Shown here: positions 32,918-41,574 of the stretch, one piece after another
Numbering within the stretch: position 1 is the first letter of the stretch
Layout of the letters: every line of letters starts with the position of its first letter
DNA from: Ga0077527 sp964486865
Lineage (GTDB): Bacteria; Pseudomonadota; Gammaproteobacteria; Burkholderiales; SG8-41
Assembly (NCBI GenBank): GCA_964486865.1
Contig: CAZAOZ010000012.1
Coordinates: forward strand, 1-64,000
Direction: 5' to 3'
Length of the DNA: 64,000 nt
Notes under the pieces: model-generated
What the model saw: the letters and a program-made list of their open reading frames with translations, nothing else
Told to the model about the DNA's origin: nothing
Databases searched by the model: none
Translations under genes and position numbers: made by a program

Positions 32918-35590
32918 CTACGGCCGGCGCACGCGCACCGCCGCGATGATTTTTGCCAGCCGCGCGCGCGAAGTCTCGTCCGGCCGCGCATGGGCCGCGG
33001 CGTCGAGCAGCCAGCGCTCGATGTCCGCAGCGCTGGTTGCGGCATTGTGCCGGCCTTCCATGGCGTCTTTCAGTGCGCGCAATTTCAGGTGTTGCCGGGC
33101 GGCGTGAAATTCCGCGGGGCTTTCCAGTCCGCACGCGATCTCCAGATTCAGCAGGATGTCGGGCAAACCCTCGCCGGCATTTTTACCCGCCCTGGCGGCA
33201 GGCGCTGCGGCTGACGGGCCCACGCCCGCGAAACGCGCATTCAGTTTGCTGTTCCAGGCATCGGGAAAATGCGCAACGGCGTTCCACCGCGCTTCCAGGC
33301 TGACCGCCACGTCCTCGGACAGCGTGCCATTGGCATCCTCGGCATCCAGCAGTTTTTCGCGCTCTTCGCACAGCGCCATTTTCGTGATGAGTGCATCGTA
33401 GCGGGCTTGCGATGCGGCCACGGCCAGTTCGCCGAGCCGCCGCGTCACGGCATCGCGCGCGGTGCGATAACGCGCGTCGATTTTTGCGGCGACTTCCCTG
33501 GGCGCTGCCGGGCTGGTACGCCAGGCAGTTTCAGCCTCAGCCATGGCGCGTTTGATGTCCGCGGCGATGGTGCCCTGCGTCAGCGCATTGAGCCGACTGA
33601 TGATGTCTTCGCGCGCTTGCTGCGCGGCCGTGGATACGGCTTCCGTAGCGGCACGGGCAGCATCACGTGCCTTGAAAATGGAATCCGTAGCGGTCTTGAA
33701 CGCACCCCATAGTGCGTTCTCGTCGCGTCGCGGCAGCGGCAGGGCTTTGGCCACCGCCTGCCACTCGGTTTGCAGCTTGCGCACTTTGCTCACGATGTCG
33801 CGCGCGGCCGCATCCGGGGCCGCCAGTGTTTTCGCTTCCGCCACCAGGGCCTCGCGCTGGCGGCGCGCTTCGGCATAGACATTCTGCAGCGGCCCCTCCA
33901 GCGCTTGTAGCGCTGCCGCGTAACGTAGGGGAAGCGCGTTGTCGCCTTTGAGCGCCTTGCGCGGCACCGTGTGCTCGATCGGCCCCAGCTTGCGCCACGC
34001 GCGTTGCGCGTCCTCCAGCGCATGCGCCACGGCGCGCCAGTCGGGTGCGGCGGCGGTCGTGGCCGGTGTTGCGGGCGCGGCAGGATCCGTGGGCGTGCCG
34101 TCCGGTACGGCAGGGAAAAATTTTGCCGCCGCCTCACCCAGAGCAGCGATGATGGCGACACGCGCCGCCAGATTCTCCGCGCGGGCCGACTTGAGTTTGT
34201 CCAGGTGCGCCGCCACCGGCACGTAGGCCGCCTTCAACGCCCCGTCAAAGGCCAGCCATACGGTTTGACTGGATGCACCGCCGAGCTTGTCCAGTTCTTT
34301 CCAGCGCTCGCGCAATTTTTCGATGGCTTCGGCATGCGCCTTGATGCTGATTTTGCCGGCAGCCTGTTCAGCGAGCGCCTGCGCCTCGGCCGCAAGCCGT
34401 TCGCGGCTTTGTCCGCCGCTCCAGCGTTGCCACTCGTGCAGGCGCTGCTGCTCGCGGCGCAGGGCATCGATGCGCAACGTGAATGCGGCGTTCGCTTGAC
34501 CGCGCTTCAACGCCTGGTCGATCGCGCCCAGCAGACGCGTCAGGTCGGCCACATGCCCCGCTGCCTGTGCGGCTTCCGCCGCTTCGATATCGCGCTGCAG
34601 GGTATCCGCGTGTCGCTTGTTTTTTTGTGCCCGCTGCGCGCGCTCTTTGACGTTCAGCGCATCGTCTGCGCGTTGCCGCTCGTCATTGCTTGAATTTCGC
34701 CAGTCCGCAAAGCGGTGGGCCAGCACGGTGTGCAATTCACCGTCCGTGATCTCCGGAAACGCGCGCCACTGCTCAATGCGCGCTTTCTCATCGGCCGCGT
34801 CGGCAGCCTGCGGCGGTAACGATTGCAAAAATCCGGCACGCTCCACCACACTGGACGCCAGCGCCAGCAACCGACTGCCGGCATCGGCTTTCTCGATACA
34901 TCGCGCATCGCCGGCATCCGGCGGATGCTGCACGAGATCCAACAGACTCACCGCCGGGGTTTCCGTATCGGCGGGCGCAAGTTCGGCCCGCGCCACGCCC
35001 GGCAGAATGGCTTGCAATGCAGCCATGCCCGCATCCACGGCGTCCAGCCATCGCGTGAGCGTTTGAGAGCGCTCGCCCTGCGCGCGCACGCGCACCCCGA
35101 GCTGCCCGCTCAACGCGGCAAATTCGCCCGGCAGGGCCGGATCGATCAGCTCAGTATGCAAGGCGCTCCATGCGCGATCCAATTCCACCACATGATTGAT
35201 GGGCACGACCTCCTGCCCGAGCAACGCGCGCGCGCCGGCGATCAAGGCCCGGGCTTCGGCATCGGCAAGGCGTGTCGCGTTGGCGGCGTCGTGGCGAGAT
35301 TTCGCGGCGCGATACAGGCGCTTGTCCTGATCGCGAAAGTCGTGCATGGCCTGCTTGAACGATTGCTCCTGCGTTAACGCCGCGATCGCGGCGAGTTTCA
35401 ACGGCAAGCTGGGCGCCTGCTGCGCCAATTGCAGCAGCATGGCGTCGTCCGTTGCAGCGTCCCGGATGCGCTCCTGCCACGCCAGGTTCTCCTCGGCGGC
35501 GACACCCGCCGCTGCAGCATCGTCCGCGGCAGTGCTGGCGGGGGAAGCAGATTGCAAGTTGTTGTTTTTATTAAAAATTTTGTTAAGCAT
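32918..35590 (-). CDS. DUF349 coiled-coil protein
   Basis: This 890-residue, Ala-rich, highly charged protein is probably almost all alpha-helix. It contains repeated units with W-x-x-(L/F)-x-P-like starts (e.g. WKELDKLGGASSQTVWLAFDGAL, WQAVAKALPLPRRDENALWGAFK), the DUF349 repeat. Basic-acidic runs such as RERWKEL and KVRKLQTEWQ suit an extended coil. It has no signal peptide. Stress-related roles are reported for some DUF349 proteins; none is shown here. Confidence 0.85.
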   Translation of the reverse strand: MLNKIFNKNNNLQSASPASTAADDAAAAGVAAEENLAWQERIRDAATDDAMLLQLAQQAPSLPLKLAAIAALTQEQSFKQAMHDFRDQDKRLYRAAKSRHDAANATRLADAEARALIAGARALLGQEVVPINHVVELDRAWSALHTELIDPALPGEFAALSGQLGVRVRAQGERSQTLTRWLDAVDAGMAALQAILPGVARAELAPADTETPAVSLLDLVQHPPDAGDARCIEKADAGSRLLALASSVVERAGFLQSLPPQAADAADEKARIEQWRAFPEITDGELHTVLAHRFADWRNSSNDERQRADDALNVKERAQRAQKNKRHADTLQRDIEAAEAAQAAGHVADLTRLLGAIDQALKRGQANAAFTLRIDALRREQQRLHEWQRWSGGQSRERLAAEAQALAEQAAGKISIKAHAEAIEKLRERWKELDKLGGASSQTVWLAFDGALKAAYVPVAAHLDKLKSARAENLAARVAIIAALGEAAAKFFPAVPDGTPTDPAAPATPATTAAAPDWRAVAHALEDAQRAWRKLGPIEHTVPRKALKGDNALPLRYAAALQALEGPLQNVYAEARRQREALVAEAKTLAAPDAAARDIVSKVRKLQTEWQAVAKALPLPRRDENALWGAFKTATDSIFKARDAARAATEAVSTAAQQAREDIISRLNALTQGTIAADIKRAMAEAETAWRTSPAAPREVAAKIDARYRTARDAVTRRLGELAVAASQARYDALITKMALCEEREKLLDAEDANGTLSEDVAVSLEARWNAVAHFPDAWNSKLNARFAGVGPSAAAPAARAGKNAGEGLPDILLNLEIACGLESPAEFHAARQHLKLRALKDAMEGRHNAATSAADIERWLLDAAAHARPDETSRARLAKIIAAVRVRRP

Positions 35591-35806
35591 GGAGGCGGGC
35601 CTTGGGCGATGGCCCTGAAATACAGTGCTGACATTGTGACACTGTATTTAATGGGTGGCGTCATTCGGGCAAGGAATGTCTCAGACATTTGAATCAAAGG
35701 GGCCGGGCACGACCTATCTAGCGACCCGGGGCAGCTCAGCCTGCCCCATTTCTTTATTTTTCTTTATTTTTCCTACGTCCCCATATCATTCCTTAGGCTG
35801 ATTTGA
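35591..35806. other. Intergenic stretch before the DUF349 gene
   Basis: This holds the start region of the DUF349 gene and then a TTTATTTTTCTTTATTTTTCC run near 35750 that could end transcription of the plus strand. No gene was seen. Confidence 0.4.
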
Positions 35807-36418
35807 TCACGGCGAAATGCCAACAACCACGAGAGGAACGGCTGGGACACCTCGACCGTTGCGGATGACGTTGTAAAGCTCGCCTTCGTAGTACCCGGGC
35901 CCGGAAGACATATGTTGTTGCAATGCCTTCATAGGCAAGATTTCGATTCCAACGTCGATCTGGTCACGTACGTAAAACGCCAGATGCTTGACGAATAAAT
36001 CGTAGGCGACGAAAGAGTATTTACCGAATTGAACTTCAATCGCCACACGGTCCTTAACAAAATCCGTCTGGTTGTAACTAAGGATAGGCGTTAACCCGGC
36101 TTTTTCGATTTCATGCTTTTGTTCATTGGCGGTCTGCGTCAATGTCTGACGAATCAACTTTTCGTCGTGTGTAACCCAATAGGTCACACGGCTTTCTTGC
36201 CACCCGCGCGCTTTGAGTAGGCTCCCAAAGCTGCTGTTCATGTCTATCGGGCTGTATTTCAGTTGCCCTTTCATGCGCACTTCTTTGCTAACTTTTGTGC
36301 GGCAAGCCGTGGCGTCGACAGCTTCGATAACCGCTTTGATTTCGGTCCACAGCTTCTTCTTGTGAACAAGCAAATATTCAAGCCCGTTTAGATGCGAATA
36401 AGTCTTGACGATCTTCAT
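35807..36418 (-). CDS. BglII/BstYI-type restriction endonuclease
   Basis: This 203-residue protein starts at ATG 36418, overlapping the methyltransferase stop by four bases. It resembles the BglII/BstYI nuclease family: KGQLKYSPIDMNSSFGSLLKARGW, then YNQTDFVKDRVAIEVQFGKYSFVAYDLFVKH, which carries a D...ExQ metal/catalytic arrangement. That family cuts GATC-centred sites (AGATCT, RGATCY), a reasonable but untested guess here. The gene and its neighbour are visibly AT-richer than the surroundings, a sign of transfer. Confidence 0.85.
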   Translation of the reverse strand: MKIVKTYSHLNGLEYLLVHKKKLWTEIKAVIEAVDATACRTKVSKEVRMKGQLKYSPIDMNSSFGSLLKARGWQESRVTYWVTHDEKLIRQTLTQTANEQKHEIEKAGLTPILSYNQTDFVKDRVAIEVQFGKYSFVAYDLFVKHLAFYVRDQIDVGIEILPMKALQQHMSSGPGYYEGELYNVIRNGRGVPAVPLVVVGISP

Positions 36419-37419
36419 GATTTTCCCGCGTAAGTCCTTCGTTCTTGAAGCAATCGGTATTGAACGCCCTGATCGGGTTGCTCCCGCTCGATTGGCGCTG
36501 GCCGCCAAGGGTTTTTCGTCAAACTATTCCCTGCTTTTTGCGGGTCGTATACCGGCGTGTTCATTTCCCTGACTGGCAAGCGGCCCTCTATCGCCTGCAA
36601 GATACGTTGATGGGCGATTTTTACGTATTCAGGCATTTTCTCCACACCGCAACCGCGCCTCTTGTTTCTCACTGCCGCAGCAACCGACGTGCCAACTCCC
36701 GCGAACGGATCAAAAATCATGTCACCCGGTTCAGTAAGCGACAGCAACAACCGTTCGACCAGTTCAATGGGAAATTGACACGGGTGACTGGTTTTTTCAA
36801 CATGATTATTTTTCACGTTGGGAAAGATCCACACATCTCCGGGGTTTTTCCCGAGAGGATTGCCCGAAAGCTGTCCGGATTTCGGGCCTTTAAAGTATTT
36901 TTTGCCGGGATATTTCTGTGGAACCCGGATAGGGTCAAGGCCGAAGGTGTAATCATCAGTCTTGGTAAACCACAAGATGGTTTCATATCGGCCGGACAGC
37001 CGCCGCGAACAGTGCAATCCGTGTTCAAAATGCCAGACGATACGATTTCTCAATTTCAATCCATGCTTGGCGAAGGCCGGGTATAACGCAATGTCAAGCG
37101 GCACAATCGCTCCACCGCTGACGTAATTGCCCACCTGCCAACAAATGCTACCGCGCGGCGACAGGACTCGGACACATTCGTCGATAACCTCTCCTTGCCA
37201 TGCAAGATAGGCTTCTAAATTTTCCCGCTTTTCATACTTTTTCCCAAGGTTGTAAGGCGGGGATGTCACCACAAGCTGCGCTGCTTCATCAGGCATTCCA
37301 CGCATGAACTCGACACAGTCGCCCTGATGAAAAACAGCTTGATGTCTAGCTGAGTATTCCGATGCGATCAGCAGCTTTACTGGATGTTTGCCGTTAGGCG
37401 GGAGATTTTCGCGTTTCAT
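36415..37419 (-). CDS. Type II DNA methyltransferase (beta class)
   Basis: This 334-residue enzyme has the catalytic motif TSPPYNLGKKY near residue 53 and, later, the SAM motif FDPFAGVGTSVAAAV. That is the beta-class order of N4-cytosine/N6-adenine methyltransferases. It is translationally coupled to the restriction enzyme through an ATGA overlap. The upstream region is weak in ribosome-site signal (TAAGGT). It would protect the host from the endonuclease. Confidence 0.93.
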   Translation of the reverse strand: MKRENLPPNGKHPVKLLIASEYSARHQAVFHQGDCVEFMRGMPDEAAQLVVTSPPYNLGKKYEKRENLEAYLAWQGEVIDECVRVLSPRGSICWQVGNYVSGGAIVPLDIALYPAFAKHGLKLRNRIVWHFEHGLHCSRRLSGRYETILWFTKTDDYTFGLDPIRVPQKYPGKKYFKGPKSGQLSGNPLGKNPGDVWIFPNVKNNHVEKTSHPCQFPIELVERLLLSLTEPGDMIFDPFAGVGTSVAAAVRNKRRGCGVEKMPEYVKIAHQRILQAIEGRLPVREMNTPVYDPQKAGNSLTKNPWRPAPIEREQPDQGVQYRLLQERRTYAGKS

Positions 37420-37514
37420 ACCTTATTTGGATCATCGCGTGAGAGTGTGGGTGATTTTGAGGCATTTTAAGACATCAAAATTACCAGAGGGGGATTCTTT
37501 TCCGAGAGGGAATA

Positions 37515-37574
37515 CCAAGGGTCAAAGTCAGCATTCTCTTCTTCTCCAAAAAAGAACGCTGACTCTGACCCTGG
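37515..37574. repeat. Imperfect hairpin element, REP/MITE-like
   Basis: CCAAGGGTCAAAGTCAGC and its near complement GCTGACTCTGACCCTGG face each other across about 25 bases, with TTCT/AGAA extending the stem. It lies between the restriction-modification pair and the Bug gene at 37616 and resembles the GGGTCAGAGTCA hairpins often linked to RAYT transposases. No transposase is present. Confidence 0.6.
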
Positions 37575-37615
37575 TGTTTCTTGTAACGATCATCAATGGC
37601 ACGTCAGGCCGATCC

Positions 37616-38632
37616 CTATTTTTCGAGTGTGACGTTCGCCTCGACAATGATCCGTCCGAACTTGGCAGACTCGGCACGGATAAATTCCCGGAACTGCTCG
37701 GGTGAGGTTGGCGAAGGTTCGAAGCCGGATTGACGCAGCTTGACCACCACCTCGGGCACCTTCAGGGCATGAACAGCGGCCGCATTCACTGCCTTCATGA
37801 TCTCCGGCGGCATACCGGCTGGTGCCATCATGCCGAAGAAATTTACCACCTCGAACCCCGCCAGCCCGGGCGTGTCTGAAATCGGGGGCACTTTGGGCAA
37901 GGCCGACACCCGGCTTGACGAGGTCACGCCGAGCGCCCGCAGGCGTCCGCTTTCGATGAATGGCAATGCCGCACCGATACTGACAAAGGTCATCGTAATG
38001 TGCTTACCGACCACATCGGCGATCTGCGGAGCCGCACCCTTGTAAGGCACATGGGTGATACGAACCCCCGCCATCTTGTTGAACAACTCGCCAGTGAGTT
38101 GTTGCGGGTTGCCAATGCCGCTCGATGAGAAGGTAAGTTTGGCGGGATTGTCCCGAGCGTAGGTAATCAGTTCCGCCACTGTCTTGGCAGGCACGTCCGG
38201 ATGCACTGCCAGCACATTCGGTACGCGCACCATCAGGGTCACTGGCGCGAGTTCTGTTTCCCAGTCATACGCCATCGGCTTGTACAAATGCGGATTGACT
38301 GCCACCTCACCGGAATTGGCGAGCAACGTATAGCCGTCAGGCTTGGACTTGGCGACCGCACCGGTACCGATCATGCCGCTTGCACCCGCGCGGTTTTCGA
38401 CCACAATCGGCACTCCAAGCGATTGGCGCATCTGCTCAGCAAGCAGTCGCGCCGTGAGGTCAGTGCCGCCGCCGGCCGGAAACGCGACGATCATCCGTAT
38501 AAGCTGGTTAGGATAGGTGGCAGTTTGCGCGATCACCGTCCCTGCCGTTGGCAACAGCACCAGTAGCAACAGCAGGCGCGCCCCGTACAATGAACAAAAC
38601 GGAACAGACACCTTCGATTTCGAGCGATTCAT
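37616..38632 (-). CDS. Bug/TctC-family periplasmic receptor
   Basis: GAGGAGGG lies 8 nt before the ATG at 38632, giving 338 residues. The N-terminus is long and basic (MNRSKSKVSVPFCSLYGAR) before the hydrophobic signal segment ending TVIAQ. Then come YPNQLIRMIVAFPAGGGTD, IVVENRAGASGMIGTGAVA, KPDGYTLL and VHPDVPAKTVAELITYARD. It lies 29 bp after the uronate-dehydrogenase-like gene, on the same strand, likely co-transcribed. Confidence 0.95.
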   Translation of the reverse strand: MNRSKSKVSVPFCSLYGARLLLLLVLLPTAGTVIAQTATYPNQLIRMIVAFPAGGGTDLTARLLAEQMRQSLGVPIVVENRAGASGMIGTGAVAKSKPDGYTLLANSGEVAVNPHLYKPMAYDWETELAPVTLMVRVPNVLAVHPDVPAKTVAELITYARDNPAKLTFSSSGIGNPQQLTGELFNKMAGVRITHVPYKGAAPQIADVVGKHITMTFVSIGAALPFIESGRLRALGVTSSSRVSALPKVPPISDTPGLAGFEVVNFFGMMAPAGMPPEIMKAVNAAAVHALKVPEVVVKLRQSGFEPSPTSPEQFREFIRAESAKFGRIIVEANVTLEK

Positions 38633-38661
38633 CGCTACTGCCCTCCTCTGGAAACAACAAG

Positions 38662-39462
38662 TCATTTGGCAGTGCAGTATGCACCACCGTGAAATTCACC
38701 CGCGGGGTCCCCGGGCAATGGCACGATGTGGCCCACCTCGCCGGAATAATCCTCTGCGTTGTCGCGCGGCACGAAGCCCAGCCGCACCGCGTCAGGACTT
38801 GTCCACTTTGCCCGGGTATTTGCCGAGACGCCATAGACTATTGCGAAACCATAGTCCGGAGCCTCGATTGCACAGCGCGCCAGTTCAGCCATATCGCGGT
38901 GACTGATCCAGGTGGTTAGCTGGCGCCCATCCTCGGGTTTCTCACGGAAGGAACCAATCCGCAAGCAGGCAATAGTCATGGCGTATTTGTCCACATACAA
39001 CCTTGCGAGTGCTTCGCCGAAAACTTTCGACACGCCGTAGCGTGAATCGGGACGCACAGGCTCCTCGATGCCAACCATGTCTGCCTTATTGCAAAAACCG
39101 ATCGCGTGGTTGGAGCTGGCAAACACGATACGGCGCACACCTGCCGCCCGCGCCGCCTCGAACAACTGGATGGTCGCCACGATATTGTTGGGCAGGATGG
39201 TTTCCCAAGGGCCTTCTCGTGGAATTCCGGCCAAATGCACAATGCAGTCGACATCGCGCACGGCTTCGGCGGCCAGCAGCGGATCTTTCAGGTCACCGCA
39301 CAGAGTTTCATTCGCGGCGTCGGTGGTGATCACCGGAACCCGGTCCACCAGACGCAGTTGCGCGTAGCGGCCAGCCAGCGCACTCCGCAGGCAACGGCCA
39401 ATGCCCCCGGCTGCGCCGGTAATGAGGACACGATGCGGTCTGGCTGGTGAACTTTCGATCAT
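38662..39462 (-). CDS. NAD-dependent epimerase/dehydratase, uronate-dehydrogenase-like
   Basis: This 266-residue short-chain enzyme has the Rossmann motif VLITGAAGGIGRCLR, FASSNHAIGFCNK (Ser) and the catalytic YGVSK. The HAIGF and LRIGSF pattern resembles uronate dehydrogenases that oxidise galacturonate or glucuronate to lactones. The receptor gene next to it suggests sugar-acid or related-acid uptake. Function at family level only. Confidence 0.85.
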   Translation of the reverse strand: MIESSPARPHRVLITGAAGGIGRCLRSALAGRYAQLRLVDRVPVITTDAANETLCGDLKDPLLAAEAVRDVDCIVHLAGIPREGPWETILPNNIVATIQLFEAARAAGVRRIVFASSNHAIGFCNKADMVGIEEPVRPDSRYGVSKVFGEALARLYVDKYAMTIACLRIGSFREKPEDGRQLTTWISHRDMAELARCAIEAPDYGFAIVYGVSANTRAKWTSPDAVRLGFVPRDNAEDYSGEVGHIVPLPGDPAGEFHGGAYCTAK

Positions 39463-39585
39463 TGCAACCCCTCCGTACGTTCAGGCCGGTCTCAATCAAA
39501 CGTGCCGGATTGGATTTTTATCAAGCAACCCGCCGCCCGATCAGCCTTACCGACAACCGCAACCCCGCCGCACCCAGAATCACCA

Positions 39586-40242
39586 TCAAACCGCATACCA
39601 AAACACCGCCACAAAATGACAAACCGACCCCAGCACCACAAACAGGTGCCAGATGAAATGCGCGTAGCGCATGCGGTAGTCGTAGTGGAAAAACACCACG
39701 CCGAAGGTATAGGCCAGTCCGCCCGCCAGCAGCCACAGCAATCCGGGAACGGGCACCACGCTCAGCATGGGTTTGATCGCGACGATCACCAGCCAGCCCA
39801 TCAGCAGATACAGCGCGACGGACAGGTTCTGGTATTTGGGACCGTGTATGGATTTGAGCAGGATGCCGATCAGCGCCAGGCTCCATACCACGCCGAACAG
39901 GCTCCAGCCCCAGGCGCCGTTCAATACGCCCAGCGTGAACGGCGTGTAGGTCCCGGCGATCAGCAGGAATATGGCGCAATGGTCGAGCACCATGAATACC
40001 CGCTTGGCCTTGCCCGCCGGCAACACGTGATAAATCACCGACGACAGGTAGAGCAGCAGCAGCGTCGCACCGAAGATGGCCGCGCCGACCACCGCCGAGG
40101 TGCTGCCGGTGCGCGCCGCGCCGATGACGAGTACGGGTATGGCCACGATGGACGCGATCAGGGCTACGCCGTGGCTGACGGCGTTGGCGATTTCTTCGCC
40201 GAAGGCCTGGGGCCGGTCGAACGCAGCGGTGTGATTACTCAT
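39586..40242 (-). CDS. HlyIII/adiponectin-receptor-like membrane protein
   Basis: ATG 40242 gives 218 residues with about seven hydrophobic segments. Family motifs are FGEEIANAVSHGVAL, LSSVIYHVLP, VFMVLDHCAIFLLIAGTYTPF, and a C-terminal HFIWHLFVVLGSVCHF whose histidines bind zinc in related receptors. It sits in the inner membrane; the ligand and activity are unclear. An ATG at 40248 would add two residues. Confidence 0.93.
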   Translation of the reverse strand: MSNHTAAFDRPQAFGEEIANAVSHGVALIASIVAIPVLVIGAARTGSTSAVVGAAIFGATLLLLYLSSVIYHVLPAGKAKRVFMVLDHCAIFLLIAGTYTPFTLGVLNGAWGWSLFGVVWSLALIGILLKSIHGPKYQNLSVALYLLMGWLVIVAIKPMLSVVPVPGLLWLLAGGLAYTFGVVFFHYDYRMRYAHFIWHLFVVLGSVCHFVAVFWYAV

Positions 40243-40340
40243 GTGCAATTACTCACTTACGATGTCCCATTTGCCGATGATCCGGCCTGTCGCAGCTGAC
40301 GGAGCAGCGCTCAGTCGCATGATAAGACACCTGCGCGCCT

Positions 40341-40784
40341 TCAGCACTGCGCGCAGTTATCCACCGGCAGCCCGCGTTTGAGCCAGCCCGGCCCCGCAGC
40401 GCTGCCGACCATGCCTTCCTTGACGTTGTAAACCTGCGTGAAACCCTGCGCCCTGAGAAACTCCTGGGCGCGGGAGGTGCGACTGCCGGTGCGACAGATG
40501 AGCGCGACCGGCGCCGTCTTGTCGCCGCCCACCATCTGCAGCACGGATTGCAGCAGTACTTGCGGCCCGCGGTAGAAATCCACGCGCCCCGCCCCCGGCG
40601 CGACGCCGGTCTGCCGCCATTCCGGCGACGTGCGGATGTCGATCAGCATCATCTTGCCGGCACTCGCCGCCGCATACGCCTGCGGCGCCGAGATGTCGGG
40701 CTCGGCCCGGCTCAGGGGCGCAGCGAGAATGAGTAAACCAGGCAATGCGCCGAGCAGCAGTTTGCGCAAGTGGCGGAGGAGCAT
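40341..40784 (-). CDS. Periplasmic single-domain rhodanese
   Basis: This 147-residue protein has a signal peptide (LLLGALPGLLILAAPLSRA) and one rhodanese domain (ISAPQAYAAASAGKMMLIDIR). The active loop is ICRTGSRTSRAQ with the catalytic Cys. A second pair of cysteines ends the protein (DNCAQC). It likely carries sulfane sulfur in the periplasm. It is separate from the double rhodanese at 9941. Confidence 0.9.
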   Translation of the reverse strand: MLLRHLRKLLLGALPGLLILAAPLSRAEPDISAPQAYAAASAGKMMLIDIRTSPEWRQTGVAPGAGRVDFYRGPQVLLQSVLQMVGGDKTAPVALICRTGSRTSRAQEFLRAQGFTQVYNVKEGMVGSAAGPGWLKRGLPVDNCAQC

Positions 40785-40818
40785 TACGGCACCCAGAAGC
40801 GCGACGACGCAAAATATT

Positions 40819-41037
40819 TCAAAGCTTGCGGGCCTTGCCGGACTTGAACTCCGTACGCGCGCTTGTAATCAGGCTATCAAGTTTTCCCGTCTTGAGATCG
40901 GCTGCGATCTGACGATCCCATGCCTGAGCGTCGAACTTGCGCAGCGTTTCCGTGTTCATCACGCCCAGGCCATGGATACCGCGGGCGGTCTTGAACATCT
41001 CTTTGCGCAATCGCTTATTGACCATGATAGTACTCAA
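40819..41037 (-). CDS. Small antitoxin-like protein
   Basis: This 72-residue protein has ARGIHGLGVMNTETLRKFDA in the first half, which resembles the leader of HigA-type proteins, and ADLKTGKLDSLITSARTEFKSGKARKL in the second, typical of toxin-binding tails. It begins 12 bp after the XRE-HTH gene. No toxin gene is adjacent. It may be an orphan or half of a modified toxin-antitoxin unit. An internal ATG at 41025 is an alternative start. Confidence 0.6.
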   Translation of the reverse strand: MSTIMVNKRLRKEMFKTARGIHGLGVMNTETLRKFDAQAWDRQIAADLKTGKLDSLITSARTEFKSGKARKL

Positions 41038-41049
41038 TGTCCCGGCTTC

Positions 41050-41334
41050 TCACGCCGCCACACGCACACCCACCGAGATACCCGCCTTGGCGCACAGCCC
41101 GACGAGGTAATCGAGCGACAGCAACTCGACTTTGCCGCGCACGATTTCCGACACGCGCGGCTGCGTCACGCCGAGGCGCTTTGCCGTTTGCGCCTGGGTC
41201 AATTCTTCGTGTTCCATCCAGACGCGCAGGGCTTCCGCGAGTTTCGCGCGCAGCAGCATCACTTCCGCCTCATGCGGTGGAAAGCCGAGATCGCGGAAAA
41301 TGTTTCCGCTGGATTCAGTCATCTTTGCGGCCAT
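41050..41334 (-). CDS. XRE-family HTH regulator
   Basis: AAGGAG lies 6 nt before the ATG at 41334, giving 94 residues. The HTH is HEELTQAQTAKRLGVTQPRVSEIVRGKVELLSLDYLVGLC. It precedes the small antitoxin-like gene and has a 16-bp perfect palindrome about 65 bp upstream of its start, an evident operator. Confidence 0.9.
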   Translation of the reverse strand: MAAKMTESSGNIFRDLGFPPHEAEVMLLRAKLAEALRVWMEHEELTQAQTAKRLGVTQPRVSEIVRGKVELLSLDYLVGLCAKAGISVGVRVAA

Positions 41335-41398
41335 GTTTGGCTCCTTTTGCAAATTCCTGTGCATTTCCGATGACCCGCATGAGCTTCATTGGATGATT

Positions 41399-41414
41399 AT
41401 ACGAATATTCGTAT
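41399..41414. promoter_or_regulatory. 16-bp perfect palindrome, candidate operator
   Basis: ATACGAATATTCGTAT lies upstream of the HTH gene. Its full symmetry and position suggest autoregulation by that HTH protein. Confidence 0.75.
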
Positions 41415-41536
41415 GTCAATCAAGCCGGGGTTCAGGCACAACAGCTGCCTTGCATGGAAATCGCATGCAATTAATTGTTTTTATTTATTTTTCTTACAAA
41501 CTTGCCGGATTGAAGCAGTGCTTCTGGTCCCGGCTT

Positions 41537-41565
41537 GCGCGGGATGACGGGATGATATCCCGCGC
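41537..41565. terminator. 9-bp inverted repeat after the GGDEF gene
   Basis: GCGCGGGAT and ATCCCGCGC pair across 11 bases, ending 10 nt beyond the stop of the minus-strand GGDEF gene. It could terminate transcription, but lacks a clear T-run. Confidence 0.45.
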
Positions 41566-41574
41566 CGCCGTTGC

